Origin: an uncultured Enterobacteriaceae bacterium
Lineage (GTDB): Bacteria > Pseudomonadota > Gammaproteobacteria > Enterobacterales > Enterobacteriaceae
Direction of reading: 5' to 3'
Length of the DNA: 34,043 bases
Assembly: GCA_945271245.1 (NCBI GenBank)
Contig: CALYPF010000024.1
Span: 1-34,043, forward strand
Shown here one piece after another: positions 9,214-16,937 of this stretch; the stretch's first letter is position 1, and every line of letters begins with the position of its first letter. The position numbers were made by a program, and so were the translations under genes. Under the pieces are notes generated by a model. It ran no database searches, was not told the origin of the DNA, and saw only the letters and a list, made by a program, of their open reading frames with translations.

Positions 9214-9588
9214 ATGAAATGTCGTATCGCACTCGCCTTAACGCTCATCTCGCTTACCGGCGTGGCAGCACAGGCTGCAACTTCTCCCTGCCAGGATAAG
9301 GCACAGAGTATCCAGCGTGAAATCGACTACGCTAAACAACATAACAACTCACACCGCATTTCCGGGCTACAAACGGCACTAAAAGAAGTGCAGGATCACT
9401 GTGATAACAGCACAGTGCTCGCCGATCACCAGAAAAAATTGGCCCATCAGCGTGAGAAAATTGCCGAACGTAAAGACGAACTGGCGGAAGCCCATCGCAA
9501 AGGCGATACTAAAAAAATCGCGAAGCGCGAGCAAAAACTTGCTGAAGCGGAAAGTGAACTCAAAGCGCTAGAAGCACAGGATTATTAA
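9214..9588 (+). CDS. yqjC: YqjC, DUF1090 periplasmic protein
   Basis: This 124-residue protein has a clear signal peptide (MKCRIALALTLISLTGVAAQAA, cleavage near residue 22). The mature part is highly charged, predicted coiled-coil, with two cysteines (CQDKAQSIQREIDYA and VQDHC) that could form a disulfide. This is the architecture of the DUF1090 family of E. coli YqjC. Its biochemical function is unknown. The start is preceded by GGAAGG. It begins the yqjCDEK cluster; yqjD starts 30 bp later. Confidence 0.88.
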   Translation: MKCRIALALTLISLTGVAAQAATSPCQDKAQSIQREIDYAKQHNNSHRISGLQTALKEVQDHCDNSTVLADHQKKLAHQREKIAERKDELAEAHRKGDTKKIAKREQKLAEAESELKALEAQDY

Positions 9589-9618
9589 CACAAGGACCAT
9601 TACCAACAGGAGAGGAAT

Positions 9619-9918
9619 ATGTCTAAAGATAATGAATATTTACGCGCCGAGCTTCAGACCCTTGCCGATACTCTGGAAGAAGTGCTGAACACTTCCGGTG
9701 AAAAATCCAAGGAGGAGATGGATAAACTGCGCAACAAAGCCGAGCGCGCGCTGAAAGAGAGCCGCCGCCGTCTGGGCGAAACCGGGGAAGCTATCGCCCG
9801 CCATACGCGCGAAGCGGCATCCCGCGCTGACGACTATGTGCGCGAAAAACCGTGGACAGGCGTAGGCATTGGCGCTGCTGTCGGCGTTGTCCTCGGCGTA
9901 TTGCTGGCGCGCCGTTAA
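9619..9918 (+). CDS. yqjD: YqjD, ribosome-associated inner-membrane protein (ElaB/YqjD family)
   Basis: YqjD is a tail-anchored protein linked to ribosome hibernation at the membrane in stationary phase. The 99-residue product matches E. coli YqjD: an amphipathic charged coil (TLADTLEEVLNTSGEKSKEEM, then KAERALKESRRRLGETG) and a C-terminal hydrophobic anchor with glycine repeats (GVGIGAAVGVVLGVLLARR, residues 81-99). AGGAGAGG precedes the start. The stop nearly abuts yqjE. Confidence 0.94.
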   Translation: MSKDNEYLRAELQTLADTLEEVLNTSGEKSKEEMDKLRNKAERALKESRRRLGETGEAIARHTREAASRADDYVREKPWTGVGIGAAVGVVLGVLLARR

Positions 9919-9919
9919 T

Positions 9920-10315
9920 ATGATTGACCACAGCCAACAAAACGGCCCAGGTAAAAGCGTACTTGGCGCCGGGCAGCGAATTCTGACCGTTTTGGTCAGA
10001 ATGGTGGAGACGCGCCTGAGGCTGGCGGTCGTGGAGCTGGAGGAAGAAAAGTCAAACCTCCTCCAGATTATGCTGATGCTTGGCCTAACGATGATTTTCA
10101 CCGCTTTTGGCCTTATGTGCCTAATGGTGCTCATCATCTGGGCCGTAGATCCCCAGTACCGGCTATATGTTATGGCCGGCACTACGGGCCTACTGCTGTT
10201 ACTGGCGTTGATCCTTGGGATCTGGACGCTGCGTAAAGCTCGCCGCTCCACGCTGTTACGTCACACCCGAAACGAACTGAAGAACGATCGCGAACTTCTG
10301 GAGGAAAAGGAGTGA
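9920..10315 (+). CDS. yqjE: YqjE, inner-membrane protein of the yqjCDEK cluster
   Basis: The 131-residue product matches E. coli YqjE (GPGKSVLG-GQRI, VETRLRLAVVELEEEK, LMLGLTMIFTAFGLMCLMVLIIWAVDPQYR, RKARRSTLLRHTRNEL). Two hydrophobic segments form a membrane hairpin at about residues 48-75 and 80-103, flanked by charged cytoplasmic ends. The ATG at 9920, one base after the yqjD stop, matches the family start and suggests translational coupling. Function unknown; often annotated as phage holin family on fold similarity. Confidence 0.92.
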   Translation: MIDHSQQNGPGKSVLGAGQRILTVLVRMVETRLRLAVVELEEEKSNLLQIMLMLGLTMIFTAFGLMCLMVLIIWAVDPQYRLYVMAGTTGLLLLLALILGIWTLRKARRSTLLRHTRNELKNDRELLEEKE

Positions 10316-10608
10316 GCAGTAGCCGACGAGAACGCCAGCAGCACACCGCAGAGCTGTTAAGTCGTATACAGCAACAGCGTCTCGATTTTAACGCAGGCTG
10401 TCAGGACTGGCTGGCCCTGATGTCGCCTTACGATCGCGGTTGGAAACGCGTCTTGAATCTTCGCGCCTGGCTGGTTGCTGGCAGCGGAGTAATGGCCATC
10501 TGGAGCGTACGCCACCCTCGTTTCCTGATGCGCTGGAGTAAACGCGGCGTTGGAGTCTGGAGTACGTGGCGCCTGCTACGTAATACGCTCAGCCGCGTGC
10601 GCCAATAG
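10312..10608 (+). CDS. yqjK: YqjK-like small protein
   Basis: The 98-residue product resembles E. coli YqjK (99 residues): a charged N-terminal helix (RREQQHTAELLSRIQQQRLDF region), then a hydrophobic stretch (AWLVAGSGVMAIWSVRHP) and RW-KRG-GVWSTWRLL. It starts with GTG in a 4-bp GTGA overlap with the stop of yqjE and has AAGGAG immediately upstream, so it is translationally coupled. It is the last gene of the cluster, with a strong terminator 8 bp after its stop. Function unknown. Confidence 0.9.
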   Translation: MSSSRRERQQHTAELLSRIQQQRLDFNAGCQDWLALMSPYDRGWKRVLNLRAWLVAGSGVMAIWSVRHPRFLMRWSKRGVGVWSTWRLLRNTLSRVRQ

Positions 10609-10615
10609 TTTGTTT

Positions 10616-10641
10616 AAGCAGCTCTTCGGAGCTGCTTTTTT
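10616..10641 (+). terminator. Rho-independent terminator of yqjCDEK
   Basis: Nine-bp stem AAGCAGCTC (10616-10624)/GAGCTGCTT with a TTCG tetraloop, followed by TTTTT. It is a textbook intrinsic terminator. Confidence 0.93.
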
Positions 10642-10702
10642 ACCGCTTGCATCCTACCTGTACGCCCACCCGCCTTGTTTATAAATAATTTGGCTCAGGC
10701 TT

Positions 10703-10899
10703 TCAGGGGCAAAGGCTAGCTAACGCCACGGCTTTGTCGTCTTTACGTCCGCACGGCACGCCTGCCCGATGAATAATATCCAACCACTGAAAAACACTGC
10801 CGGTAATACGCGTTGTTCAGCCTCGCAGCTGGATAAATCCCAGAGTTCATCATGCCACCAGGCTGCGTTCCTTACATCACGGCACCCTGTAAGCGCCAA
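10703..10899 (-). pseudogene. Decayed reading frame of unknown origin
   Basis: On the minus strand a protein-like frame runs from about 10899 (LALTGCRDVRNAAWW, then HDELWDLSSCEAEQRVLPAV) and continues, after a one-base shift at an A5 run (10790-10794), as FQWLDIIHRAGVPCGRKDDK then AVALASLCP, ending at 10703. Both parts have ordinary amino-acid composition and join well at the shift. I do not recognise the family. An in-frame stop lies just upstream of the first part and no normal start is seen, so this is probably the end of a broken gene left at the junction. Confidence 0.35.
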
Positions 10900-10934
10900 T
10901 AATTTAGCTTATCGCACAGGCGTTTGGCGGGCGT

Positions 10935-10959
10935 AAAAAAGCCGGCCTACTGGCCGGCT
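10935..10959 (-). terminator. Rho-independent terminator of lptF-lptG
   Basis: Read on the minus strand: AGCCGGCC, a four-base loop AGTA, GGCCGGCT, then T6. It lies about 27 bp after the lptG stop. Confidence 0.9.
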
Positions 10960-10985
10960 GTTATTTTCGCTCAGGAAGAAGTACA

Positions 10986-12068
10986 TCAGGCGCGCTTCAT
11001 CATGAGCCAAAGACTTATCAGCAGGAAAGTCGCGCTTGGCAATATCGCTCCCAGTAACGGCGGGATGTGATACACCAAGCTGAGCGGCCCGAAAATCTGA
11101 TCCAACACATAGAACACAAACCCGCAGCTAATGCCTGTTACTACGCGCACACCCATTGGCACGCTGCGCAGCGGCCCGAAGATAAATGACAGAGCCATCA
11201 GCATCATTACAGCGACGGAAATCGGCTGGAATATTTTGCCCCACATATTTAGCCGATAGCGGTCTGCGTCCTGACCGCTGGATTTCAGATAGGTCACATA
11301 ATTGTGCAGCCCGCTGATGGAAAGCGCATCCGGATCCAGAGCGACAACCCCCAATTTATCCGGCGTCAGATTTGTCTTCCAAATGCCGCTAATTGTTTGG
11401 CTACCGCTAATTTGCTTACCGTCGCGCAGGTTGGATTCATCTACCTGAGACAGCTTCCACACCTTCTCCTGCGCATCAAATTTGGCCGCCGCGGCGTAAC
11501 GCACTGACTCCAGCCGGCGCGCTTTATTAAAGCTATAAATGCTAATGCCAGATAGCTCATTATTCTTCTTCACGCGCTCGATGTAGACATAATTGGTGCC
11601 GTCCTTCGCCCACATGCCCTGCTGGGTGGAAAGCAGGGACCCACCGTACATCATCTGTGCGCGATAATTGCGCGCCATTTGTTCGCCCTGCGGCGCCACC
11701 CATTCACCGATAGCCATAGTGAACAAAACCAGTGGAATAGCCGTTTTCATCACGGATGCGGCCACCTGCATGCGCGTAAAGCCAGACGCCTGCATCACCA
11801 CCAGCTCACTGCGCTGCGCCAGCATGCCTAAACCGAGCAGCGCGCCTAGCAGCGCAGCCATTGGGAAAAAGATCTGAATATCTTTCGGCACGCTCAGCAG
11901 CGTATACATACCTGCCCCCAGCGCCGTATAACCGCCCTGACCTGCTTTTTTTAACTGATCGACAAATTTTATAATGCCGGACAGCGATACCAGCATGAAT
12001 AATGTCATCATGATGGTATTAAAGATGGTTTTCCCGATATAACGATCGAGTACGCCAAATCCAAACAT
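10986..12068 (-). CDS. lptG: LptG, LPS export ABC transporter permease
   Basis: With LptF and the ATPase LptB, LptG extracts lipopolysaccharide from the inner membrane and pushes it onto the LptC/LptA bridge. The 360-residue product equals E. coli LptG in length (FGVLDRYIGKTIF at the start, GIIKFVDQLKKAGQG, VVMQASGFTRMQVA, WVAPQGEQMARNYRAQMMYGGS, LDPDALSISGLHNY, FGPLRSVPMGVRVVTGIS). It has three membrane segments on each side of a periplasmic beta-jellyroll. The ATG at 12068 overlaps the lptF stop by one base (TAATG), so translation is coupled; the open frame continues 19 codons further upstream inside lptF, but that part does not match the family. Confidence 0.95.
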   Translation of the reverse strand: MFGFGVLDRYIGKTIFNTIMMTLFMLVSLSGIIKFVDQLKKAGQGGYTALGAGMYTLLSVPKDIQIFFPMAALLGALLGLGMLAQRSELVVMQASGFTRMQVAASVMKTAIPLVLFTMAIGEWVAPQGEQMARNYRAQMMYGGSLLSTQQGMWAKDGTNYVYIERVKKNNELSGISIYSFNKARRLESVRYAAAAKFDAQEKVWKLSQVDESNLRDGKQISGSQTISGIWKTNLTPDKLGVVALDPDALSISGLHNYVTYLKSSGQDADRYRLNMWGKIFQPISVAVMMLMALSFIFGPLRSVPMGVRVVTGISCGFVFYVLDQIFGPLSLVYHIPPLLGAILPSATFLLISLWLMMKRA

Positions 12069-13165
12069 TACGCTGCTCCTTTTAAAAAGCGCGCGCGAAA
12101 TCTGCGCATTGGCACCGTATCCCACACATTCAACAACACAGCCAGCGCAAGGTAGGAAAGGTTAACTACCCACATCCATATCATGGGATCGAGTTTTCCT
12201 TTCCCACCGTTGGATTTAAGCGACGTTTGCAGTAAGAAGAAAATAAGGTATAGCAGCATCGCGGGCAGCATCGATAAAACGCGCCCCTGGCGCGGATTCA
12301 CTACGCTCAGCGGCACTACCATCAGCGCCATCATCACCACAGCAAAAACCAGCGTAATTCGCCAGGTTAATTCTGCGCGCGCCTTATCGTTATCCGTACG
12401 CCAAAGCGTATACATATCCATTTGATCGGTATCATCAGGATCCAGCGTCACAGCCTGATGGCCGACAATAGCCTGGTAATCCTGAAAATCAGTAATGCGA
12501 AAGTCACGCAGCATCGCCGTGCCTTCAAAGCGCGTGCCTTTATTGAGCGTTACCACCTGAGAACCATCTTTGCGCAGTGAAAGTTCACCGGAATCAGCCA
12601 CCACGACGGACGGCCGGGCATTACCTTTAGGGCGAAGCTGCGCCATGAACACATCGTGGAAACGGCTCCCTGAGACGCTTTCAATGAACAAAACGGCGCT
12701 GCCGTTTTTCGTTTGCTGAAACTGCCCTTGCGCCAGCGTTGCCATGCCGGGATTCGCTTTCGCCTCTGCCAGTACTTCATCCTGATGACGGGAAGACCAG
12801 GGGCCAGCCCACATGACGTTGACCGCGGCAAGAATGCCGGTAAAAAGCGCCAGAATCATCGCCGCTTTTACCAGTACAATGCGGCTAAGCCCGCACGCGT
12901 GCATAACGGTAATTTCACTCTCGGTATAGAGCTTACCGAACGTCATCAATAACCCTAAAAAAAGGCTGAGCGGTAAAATAAGCTGAGCCATTTCGGGTAC
13001 GCCAAGGCCCAGCAGTGAAAGGACCAGGTTGGTAGGGATTTCGCCGTCAACGGCAGCGCCTAATATCCTGACAAGTTTCTGACAAAAAAAGATCAGCAAC
13101 AGGATAAAAAGGATAGACAGTTGGCTTTTGAGCGTCTCCCGGACAAGATATCTTATGATTATCAC
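12068..13165 (-). CDS. lptF: LptF, LPS export ABC transporter permease
   Basis: This is the partner permease of LptG. The 365-residue product matches E. coli LptF (MIIIRYLVRETLKSQL, LVRILGAAVDGEIPTNLVL, ESEITVMHACGLS, MWAGPWSSRHQDEVLAEAKANPG, RDFRITDFQDYQAI, VVPLSVVNPRQGRVLSMLPA). Six membrane segments surround a periplasmic jellyroll domain (about residues 120-260). It is transcribed divergently from pepA across a 270-bp gap and is first in the lptFG operon, an essential gene pair in this group. Confidence 0.95.
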   Translation of the reverse strand: MIIIRYLVRETLKSQLSILFILLLIFFCQKLVRILGAAVDGEIPTNLVLSLLGLGVPEMAQLILPLSLFLGLLMTFGKLYTESEITVMHACGLSRIVLVKAAMILALFTGILAAVNVMWAGPWSSRHQDEVLAEAKANPGMATLAQGQFQQTKNGSAVLFIESVSGSRFHDVFMAQLRPKGNARPSVVVADSGELSLRKDGSQVVTLNKGTRFEGTAMLRDFRITDFQDYQAIVGHQAVTLDPDDTDQMDMYTLWRTDNDKARAELTWRITLVFAVVMMALMVVPLSVVNPRQGRVLSMLPAMLLYLIFFLLQTSLKSNGGKGKLDPMIWMWVVNLSYLALAVLLNVWDTVPMRRFRARFLKGAA

Positions 13166-13435
13166 ACTAAATACGCCTGTGAAAACGAGTCTTTTTGCAG
13201 GAAAATTACTTGTTTCATCGCTTATACGTCATTTATTCTCATGGGTCGTCGAAAACCTCGCTAAGATATCTATACTTAGCCGTTTCGCCCCGTACAGTTC
13301 TGACGTGCCGAAACCGTTATAACATTCGTCAAGATTAACACGAAGTCATCACAACAGCGGACAAATGCGTCACGTAAGTCGACAATTCTATACTGCGGCC
13401 TCCGCTGTTGTCTTTAAGATTCAGGAGAGTAGTGC

Positions 13436-14947
13436 ATGGAGTTCAGTGTAAAGAGCGGTAGCCCCGAGAAACAGCGGAGCGCCTGCGTCGTTGTCGGCGT
13501 TTTTGAACCGCGTCGCCTGTCCCCGGTAGCCGAACAGCTCGACAAAATCAGCGACGGCTATATCAGCGCTCTTCTGCGCCGTGGGGAGCTGGAAGGAAAA
13601 GTGGGTCAGACCCTGCTACTCCATCACGTGCCCAATGTCCTGTCAGAGCGCATTCTCCTGATTGGCTGCGGCAAAGAGCGCGAACTCGACGAACGCCAGT
13701 ATAAACACGTTATTCAAAAAACGATCAACACCCTAAACGACACCGGCTCAATGGAAGCAGTCTGTTTTTTGACAGAACTGCATGTTAAGGGACGCAATAC
13801 CTACTGGAAAGTGCGGCAGGCCGTTGAAACAGCAAAGGAGTCCCTTTATTGCTTCGATCAGCTTAAAACGATTAAAAGCGAACCGCGCCGTCCGCTGCGT
13901 AAAATGGTGTTTAATGTCCCTACCCGCCGCGAACTAACCAGCGGCGAACGCGCCATTCAGCACGGGCTGGCGATTTCTTCAGGCATTCGGGCTGCCAAAG
14001 ATCTTAGCAATATGCCGCCGAATATTTGTAATGCCGCCTATCTCGCCTCGCAGGCACGCCAGCTTGCTGATGCATTTAGCCAGAATGTTGCTACCCGCGT
14101 GATTGGCGAGCAACAAATGAAAGAGCTGGGTATGCATGCCTACCTCGCCGTAGGCCAGGGCTCACAAAATGAATCGCTTATGTCCGTGATTGAATATCGC
14201 GGCAGTAATGACCCCGATGCGCGCCCAATCGTGCTGGTAGGCAAGGGGTTAACGTTCGATGCCGGCGGTATTTCACTAAAACCCGCGGAAGGCATGGATG
14301 AAATGAAATACGATATGTGCGGTGCCGCCGCCGTCTACGGGGTAATGCGTATGGTGGCAGAACTTCAACTGCCGCTTAATGTTACCGGCATCCTGGCGGG
14401 CTGCGAAAATATGCCCGGCGGGCGCGCTTATCGCCCCGGCGATGTATTGACCACAATGTCCGGTCAAACGGTCGAGGTGCTGAATACCGATGCGGAAGGC
14501 CGCCTGGTTTTATGCGACGTGTTAACCTACGCCGAGCGTTTCGAGCCTGAAGTGGTTATTGATATCGCAACGTTAACCGGAGCCTGTGTTATTGCGCTTG
14601 GCCACCATATTACCGGTTTGATGGCCAACCATAATCCGCTGGCCCACGAATTAATTAGCGCCTCTGAACAGGCGGGCGATCGCGCCTGGCGGCTTCCGTT
14701 AGGCGATGAATATCAGGAACAACTGGAATCAAACTTCGCAGATATGGCGAATATTGGCGGCCGCCCCGGCGGCGCGATTACCGCCGGCTGCTTCCTGGCA
14801 CGCTTTACGCGCAAATATAACTGGGCGCACCTGGATATCGCGGGCACGGCCTGGCGTTCCGGCAAGGCAAAAGGCGCAACGGGCCGACCAGTGGCTCTGT
14901 TATCTCAGTTTTTACTGAACCGCGCAGGTTTCACGCACGAAGAATAA
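13436..14947 (+). CDS. pepA: PepA, leucyl aminopeptidase A / XerA
   Basis: PepA is a hexameric dizinc M17 aminopeptidase that also binds DNA, acting as accessory factor in Xer recombination at ColE1 cer and in carAB control. The 503-residue product has the N-terminal DNA-binding/macro-like domain, then the catalytic domain with [26 protein letters not shown] (metal and lysine residues), [10 protein letters not shown] and [14 protein letters not shown]. Length equals the E. coli protein. AGGAGAG lies 6-12 bases before the ATG. It is divergent from lptF, as in E. coli. In E. coli holC follows directly; here a PadR-family gene and about 500 bp of non-coding DNA intervene. Confidence 0.96.
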   Translation: MEFSVKSGSPEKQRSACVVVGVFEPRRLSPVAEQLDKISDGYISALLRRGELEGKVGQTLLLHHVPNVLSERILLIGCGKERELDERQYKHVIQKTINTLNDTGSMEAVCFLTELHVKGRNTYWKVRQAVETAKESLYCFDQLKTIKSEPRRPLRKMVFNVPTRRELTSGERAIQHGLAISSGIRAAKDLSNMPPNICNAAYLASQARQLADAFSQNVATRVIGEQQMKELGMHAYLAVGQGSQNESLMSVIEYRGSNDPDARPIVLVGKGLTFDAGGISLKPAEGMDEMKYDMCGAAAVYGVMRMVAELQLPLNVTGILAGCENMPGGRAYRPGDVLTTMSGQTVEVLNTDAEGRLVLCDVLTYAERFEPEVVIDIATLTGACVIALGHHITGLMANHNPLAHELISASEQAGDRAWRLPLGDEYQEQLESNFADMANIGGRPGGAITAGCFLARFTRKYNWAHLDIAGTAWRSGKAKGATGRPVALLSQFLLNRAGFTHEE

Positions 14948-15350
14948 GTCGTTCTTGACTAGCGGCGGGATGTCTTTCAATTCCGTCGCTGCCGCTCACC
15001 TCGACCAATATAAACATACGCCCCCTAATTTTTATTACATAAAAAACCAATCTCGATACTCGCGTTATAAAACAACCCCCTCTCTACGCATATATCCCTT
15101 TTCACGCCGTCATTTGCATAGCCCCCGTCTCAAAATCCACCCATTGTAGAAAACGCGTTATCCCCTTTTCCTCCTGAATAACCACATACTCCAGAATGCT
15201 AATCAGGCCCAGGCTTATCCAGCGCCATAATGCCCATTATGGGATGAAGAAATCGTCATAACACACCCTTGGTTAACCATCTGGTAAAAGCTTTTATTGA
15301 AGCAGCCATATTAAAAATCTCTTCCTCTCCTAAGTTTCGAAACAATATCT
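14948..15350. other. Non-coding region downstream of pepA
   Basis: About 400 bp of AT-rich, C-rich-patched DNA with no convincing gene. An imperfect inverted repeat (AGCGGC at 14961-14966, GCCGCT at 14990-14995) may terminate pepA transcription, though there is no T run. An open frame at 14955-15149 has atypical composition (proline- and tyrosine-rich, no family resemblance) and I do not consider it coding. The region ends at the regulatory elements of the PadR-family gene. Confidence 0.4.
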
Positions 15351-15351
15351 G

Positions 15352-15410
15352 TTGACCATCTATATCTTAAGATATAGCATGCAATGCATCGTAAGACAGC
15401 ATCTTAAGAT
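15352..15410 (+). promoter_or_regulatory. Promoter and paired palindromic operators of the PadR-family gene
   Basis: A perfect 16-bp palindrome, TATATCTTAAGATATA, is at 15361-15376, and its 10-bp core ATCTTAAGAT recurs at 15401-15410, 37 bp apart centre to centre. A -35-like TTGACC is at 15352-15357, and plausible -10 hexamers (TATAGC at 15373, or TAGCAT at 15375) overlap the right edge of the first palindrome. This is the layout of an autorepressed promoter. PadR proteins are dimers that bind palindromes, so self-regulation is the simplest reading; it is inferred, not shown. Confidence 0.65.
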
Positions 15411-15443
15411 ATAAAAAATGAACTACCCTATAAGGAAAACGTT

Positions 15444-16319
15444 ATGTACAACTCAAAACGTAAACGTCACTCTCATCATCATTGCCACCATCATGACCAC
15501 CATGACAGAGATGCGCATTGCCGGTACTTTATGAAGCAAATGCGGGAGCGATACGACGACAATATGCATACTCTTTTGTGTGAAGAAGACGCTCATTTCG
15601 CTTTCCATCATCACGGGATGATGGATCAGTATAACGGCGATATGCGCCATTCACCCTGTGATGAAAACGATCGTCACGCATTCCATCACCCTGCGATGAT
15701 GCATATGCCAGGCCATCGTAATCGAGGAGTTCACGCAATGATGCGCATGATAGGCCGTCGTGGCCGTGGAATGTTTGGCAATTCACAGAGTGAAGACGGA
15801 TTCTCCGGGCATCGGGGGCGACCGCCTTTTCTGCGCGGACGTAAATTCAGCGCAGACGAGCTTCAGTTACTGCTACTCGATCTGCTTAAAGAAAATGACA
15901 GCTACGGCTATGAGCTAATTAAACGGCTGGAAGAAAAAAGCGGCGGTTTTTATAAGCCCAGCCCGGGCGTGATTTATCCGGCGCTGACATGGCTTGAAGA
16001 TGTCGGCTACGTTACCGTACAACCAGAAGGCTCTCGTAAACGCTATGCGCTGGCGCCAGAAGGTGCGGCCCATCTCACGGCCAATCGGTCATTTGTCGAC
16101 GCCCTGATCGAACGCCTGGAAAAATTCGCCCGCCAAATGGACTCCGTGGCGCAGGCTATGCGAGAAGAGCGTCAGCCGTTTACGCCAGAACTCATGGAAG
16201 CCGTTCATGCACTGCGCGCGCAAATTCATGAACATCACCACAGTAATGAAGATGTCCAGCGCCGGGTCGCTGCGATTTTGCAGGATACTCTGGCACAGCT
16301 CAAAAACATCGACGCCTGA
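15444..16319 (+). CDS. PadR-family regulator with long His/Cys/Met-rich N-terminal arm
   Basis: The 291-residue product has two parts. Residues about 135-212 form a PadR winged helix (FSADELQLLLLDLLKENDSY, GYELIKRLEEKSGGFYKPSP, GVIYPALTWLEDVGYVTVQP), followed by a helical dimerisation tail. Residues 1-110 are a putative metal-binding arm: H9-H25 is almost all His with C14 and C26, and a 26-residue repeat follows, residues 37-60 and 63-86, each with Y..[ND]M, C[ED]E, AFHH and MM at matching spacing. E. coli YqjI has a shorter His/Cys-rich arm and represses yqjH in response to Ni and Fe. This gene is related in design but longer, Met-containing and located between pepA and holC. Nickel, copper, silver or zinc are possible ligands; the sequence cannot decide. 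Two palindromes upstream suggest autoregulation. GGAAAACGTT precedes the ATG. Confidence 0.88.
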   Translation: MYNSKRKRHSHHHCHHHDHHDRDAHCRYFMKQMRERYDDNMHTLLCEEDAHFAFHHHGMMDQYNGDMRHSPCDENDRHAFHHPAMMHMPGHRNRGVHAMMRMIGRRGRGMFGNSQSEDGFSGHRGRPPFLRGRKFSADELQLLLLDLLKENDSYGYELIKRLEEKSGGFYKPSPGVIYPALTWLEDVGYVTVQPEGSRKRYALAPEGAAHLTANRSFVDALIERLEKFARQMDSVAQAMREERQPFTPELMEAVHALRAQIHEHHHSNEDVQRRVAAILQDTLAQLKNIDA

Positions 16320-16400
16320 CGCCGCCCACTCCCCGCGATAACTCCCCCGAAGCGCCGCACATCTGGTATTATCTTTTTTTCACGGTATGCGGCCTTTATA

Positions 16401-16426
16401 CCCGCCGGCGCATTGCGTCAGGCGGG
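16401..16426. repeat. Inverted repeat upstream of holC
   Basis: CCCGCC (16401-16406) and GGCGGG (16421-16426) flank a shorter CGC/GCG pairing, giving a possible stem-loop 51 bp before holC. No T run follows. Role unknown. Confidence 0.3.
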
Positions 16427-16476
16427 AAATCAGCGCCGTTATACCATAGCCTTGTTAGACATCAGCGCACATCATC

Positions 16477-16929
16477 ATGAAAAATGCCACGTTCTACCTT
16501 CTGGATAGCAGCGAGCAGTCGTCCGGCCTGAATGCCGTTGAACAACTGGTCTGTGAACTGGCCGCCGAACGCTGGCGTGCAGGTAAGCGCATACTTATTG
16601 CCTGCGAGGACGAACCGCAGGCGATCCGCCTGGACGAAGCGCTGTGGGAACGCGATCCGCACAGCTTTGTCCCGCATAACCTGGCCGGTGAAGGTCCACG
16701 CGGCGGGGCGCCGGTTGAACTGGCGTGGCCGCAGAAACGCAATAGCGCACCGCGCGATCTGCTAATCAGTTTATTGCCGGATTTTGCAGACTTTGCCACC
16801 GCTTTCTATGAAGTGATAGACTTTGTACCTAACGACGAATCCCTGAAACCGCTGGCCCGAGAACGCTATAAAGCCTATCGCATCGCCGGTTTTCATCTGA
16901 CTACGGCCACCTGGGCGGCCCCGGAATGA
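16477..16929 (+). CDS. holC: HolC, DNA polymerase III chi subunit
   Basis: Chi forms a complex with psi (HolD) in the clamp loader and contacts single-stranded-DNA-binding protein. The 150-residue product matches E. coli HolC (147 residues): [94 protein letters not shown]. It is noticeably more divergent from E. coli than its neighbours around residues 10-16 and 85-95, and carries three extra C-terminal residues (AAPE in place of K). It overlaps or nearly touches valS, as in other enterobacteria. Confidence 0.95.
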   Translation: MKNATFYLLDSSEQSSGLNAVEQLVCELAAERWRAGKRILIACEDEPQAIRLDEALWERDPHSFVPHNLAGEGPRGGAPVELAWPQKRNSAPRDLLISLLPDFADFATAFYEVIDFVPNDESLKPLARERYKAYRIAGFHLTTATWAAPE

Positions 16930-16937
16930 CAGCAGAA

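Noticed and set aside
9640-10251. 203-codon open frame antisense to yqjD and yqjE
   Set aside because: It runs across two conserved genes on the other strand and resembles no known family.
14955-15149. 64-codon open frame downstream of pepA
   Set aside because: Composition is atypical, there is no ribosome-binding site and no resemblance to a family.
15552-15701. Tandem repeat in the PadR-gene 5' region considered as a CRISPR-like or satellite array
   Set aside because: There are only two units of 78 bp, in frame, with differing bases but conserved residues; it is a protein-level duplication.
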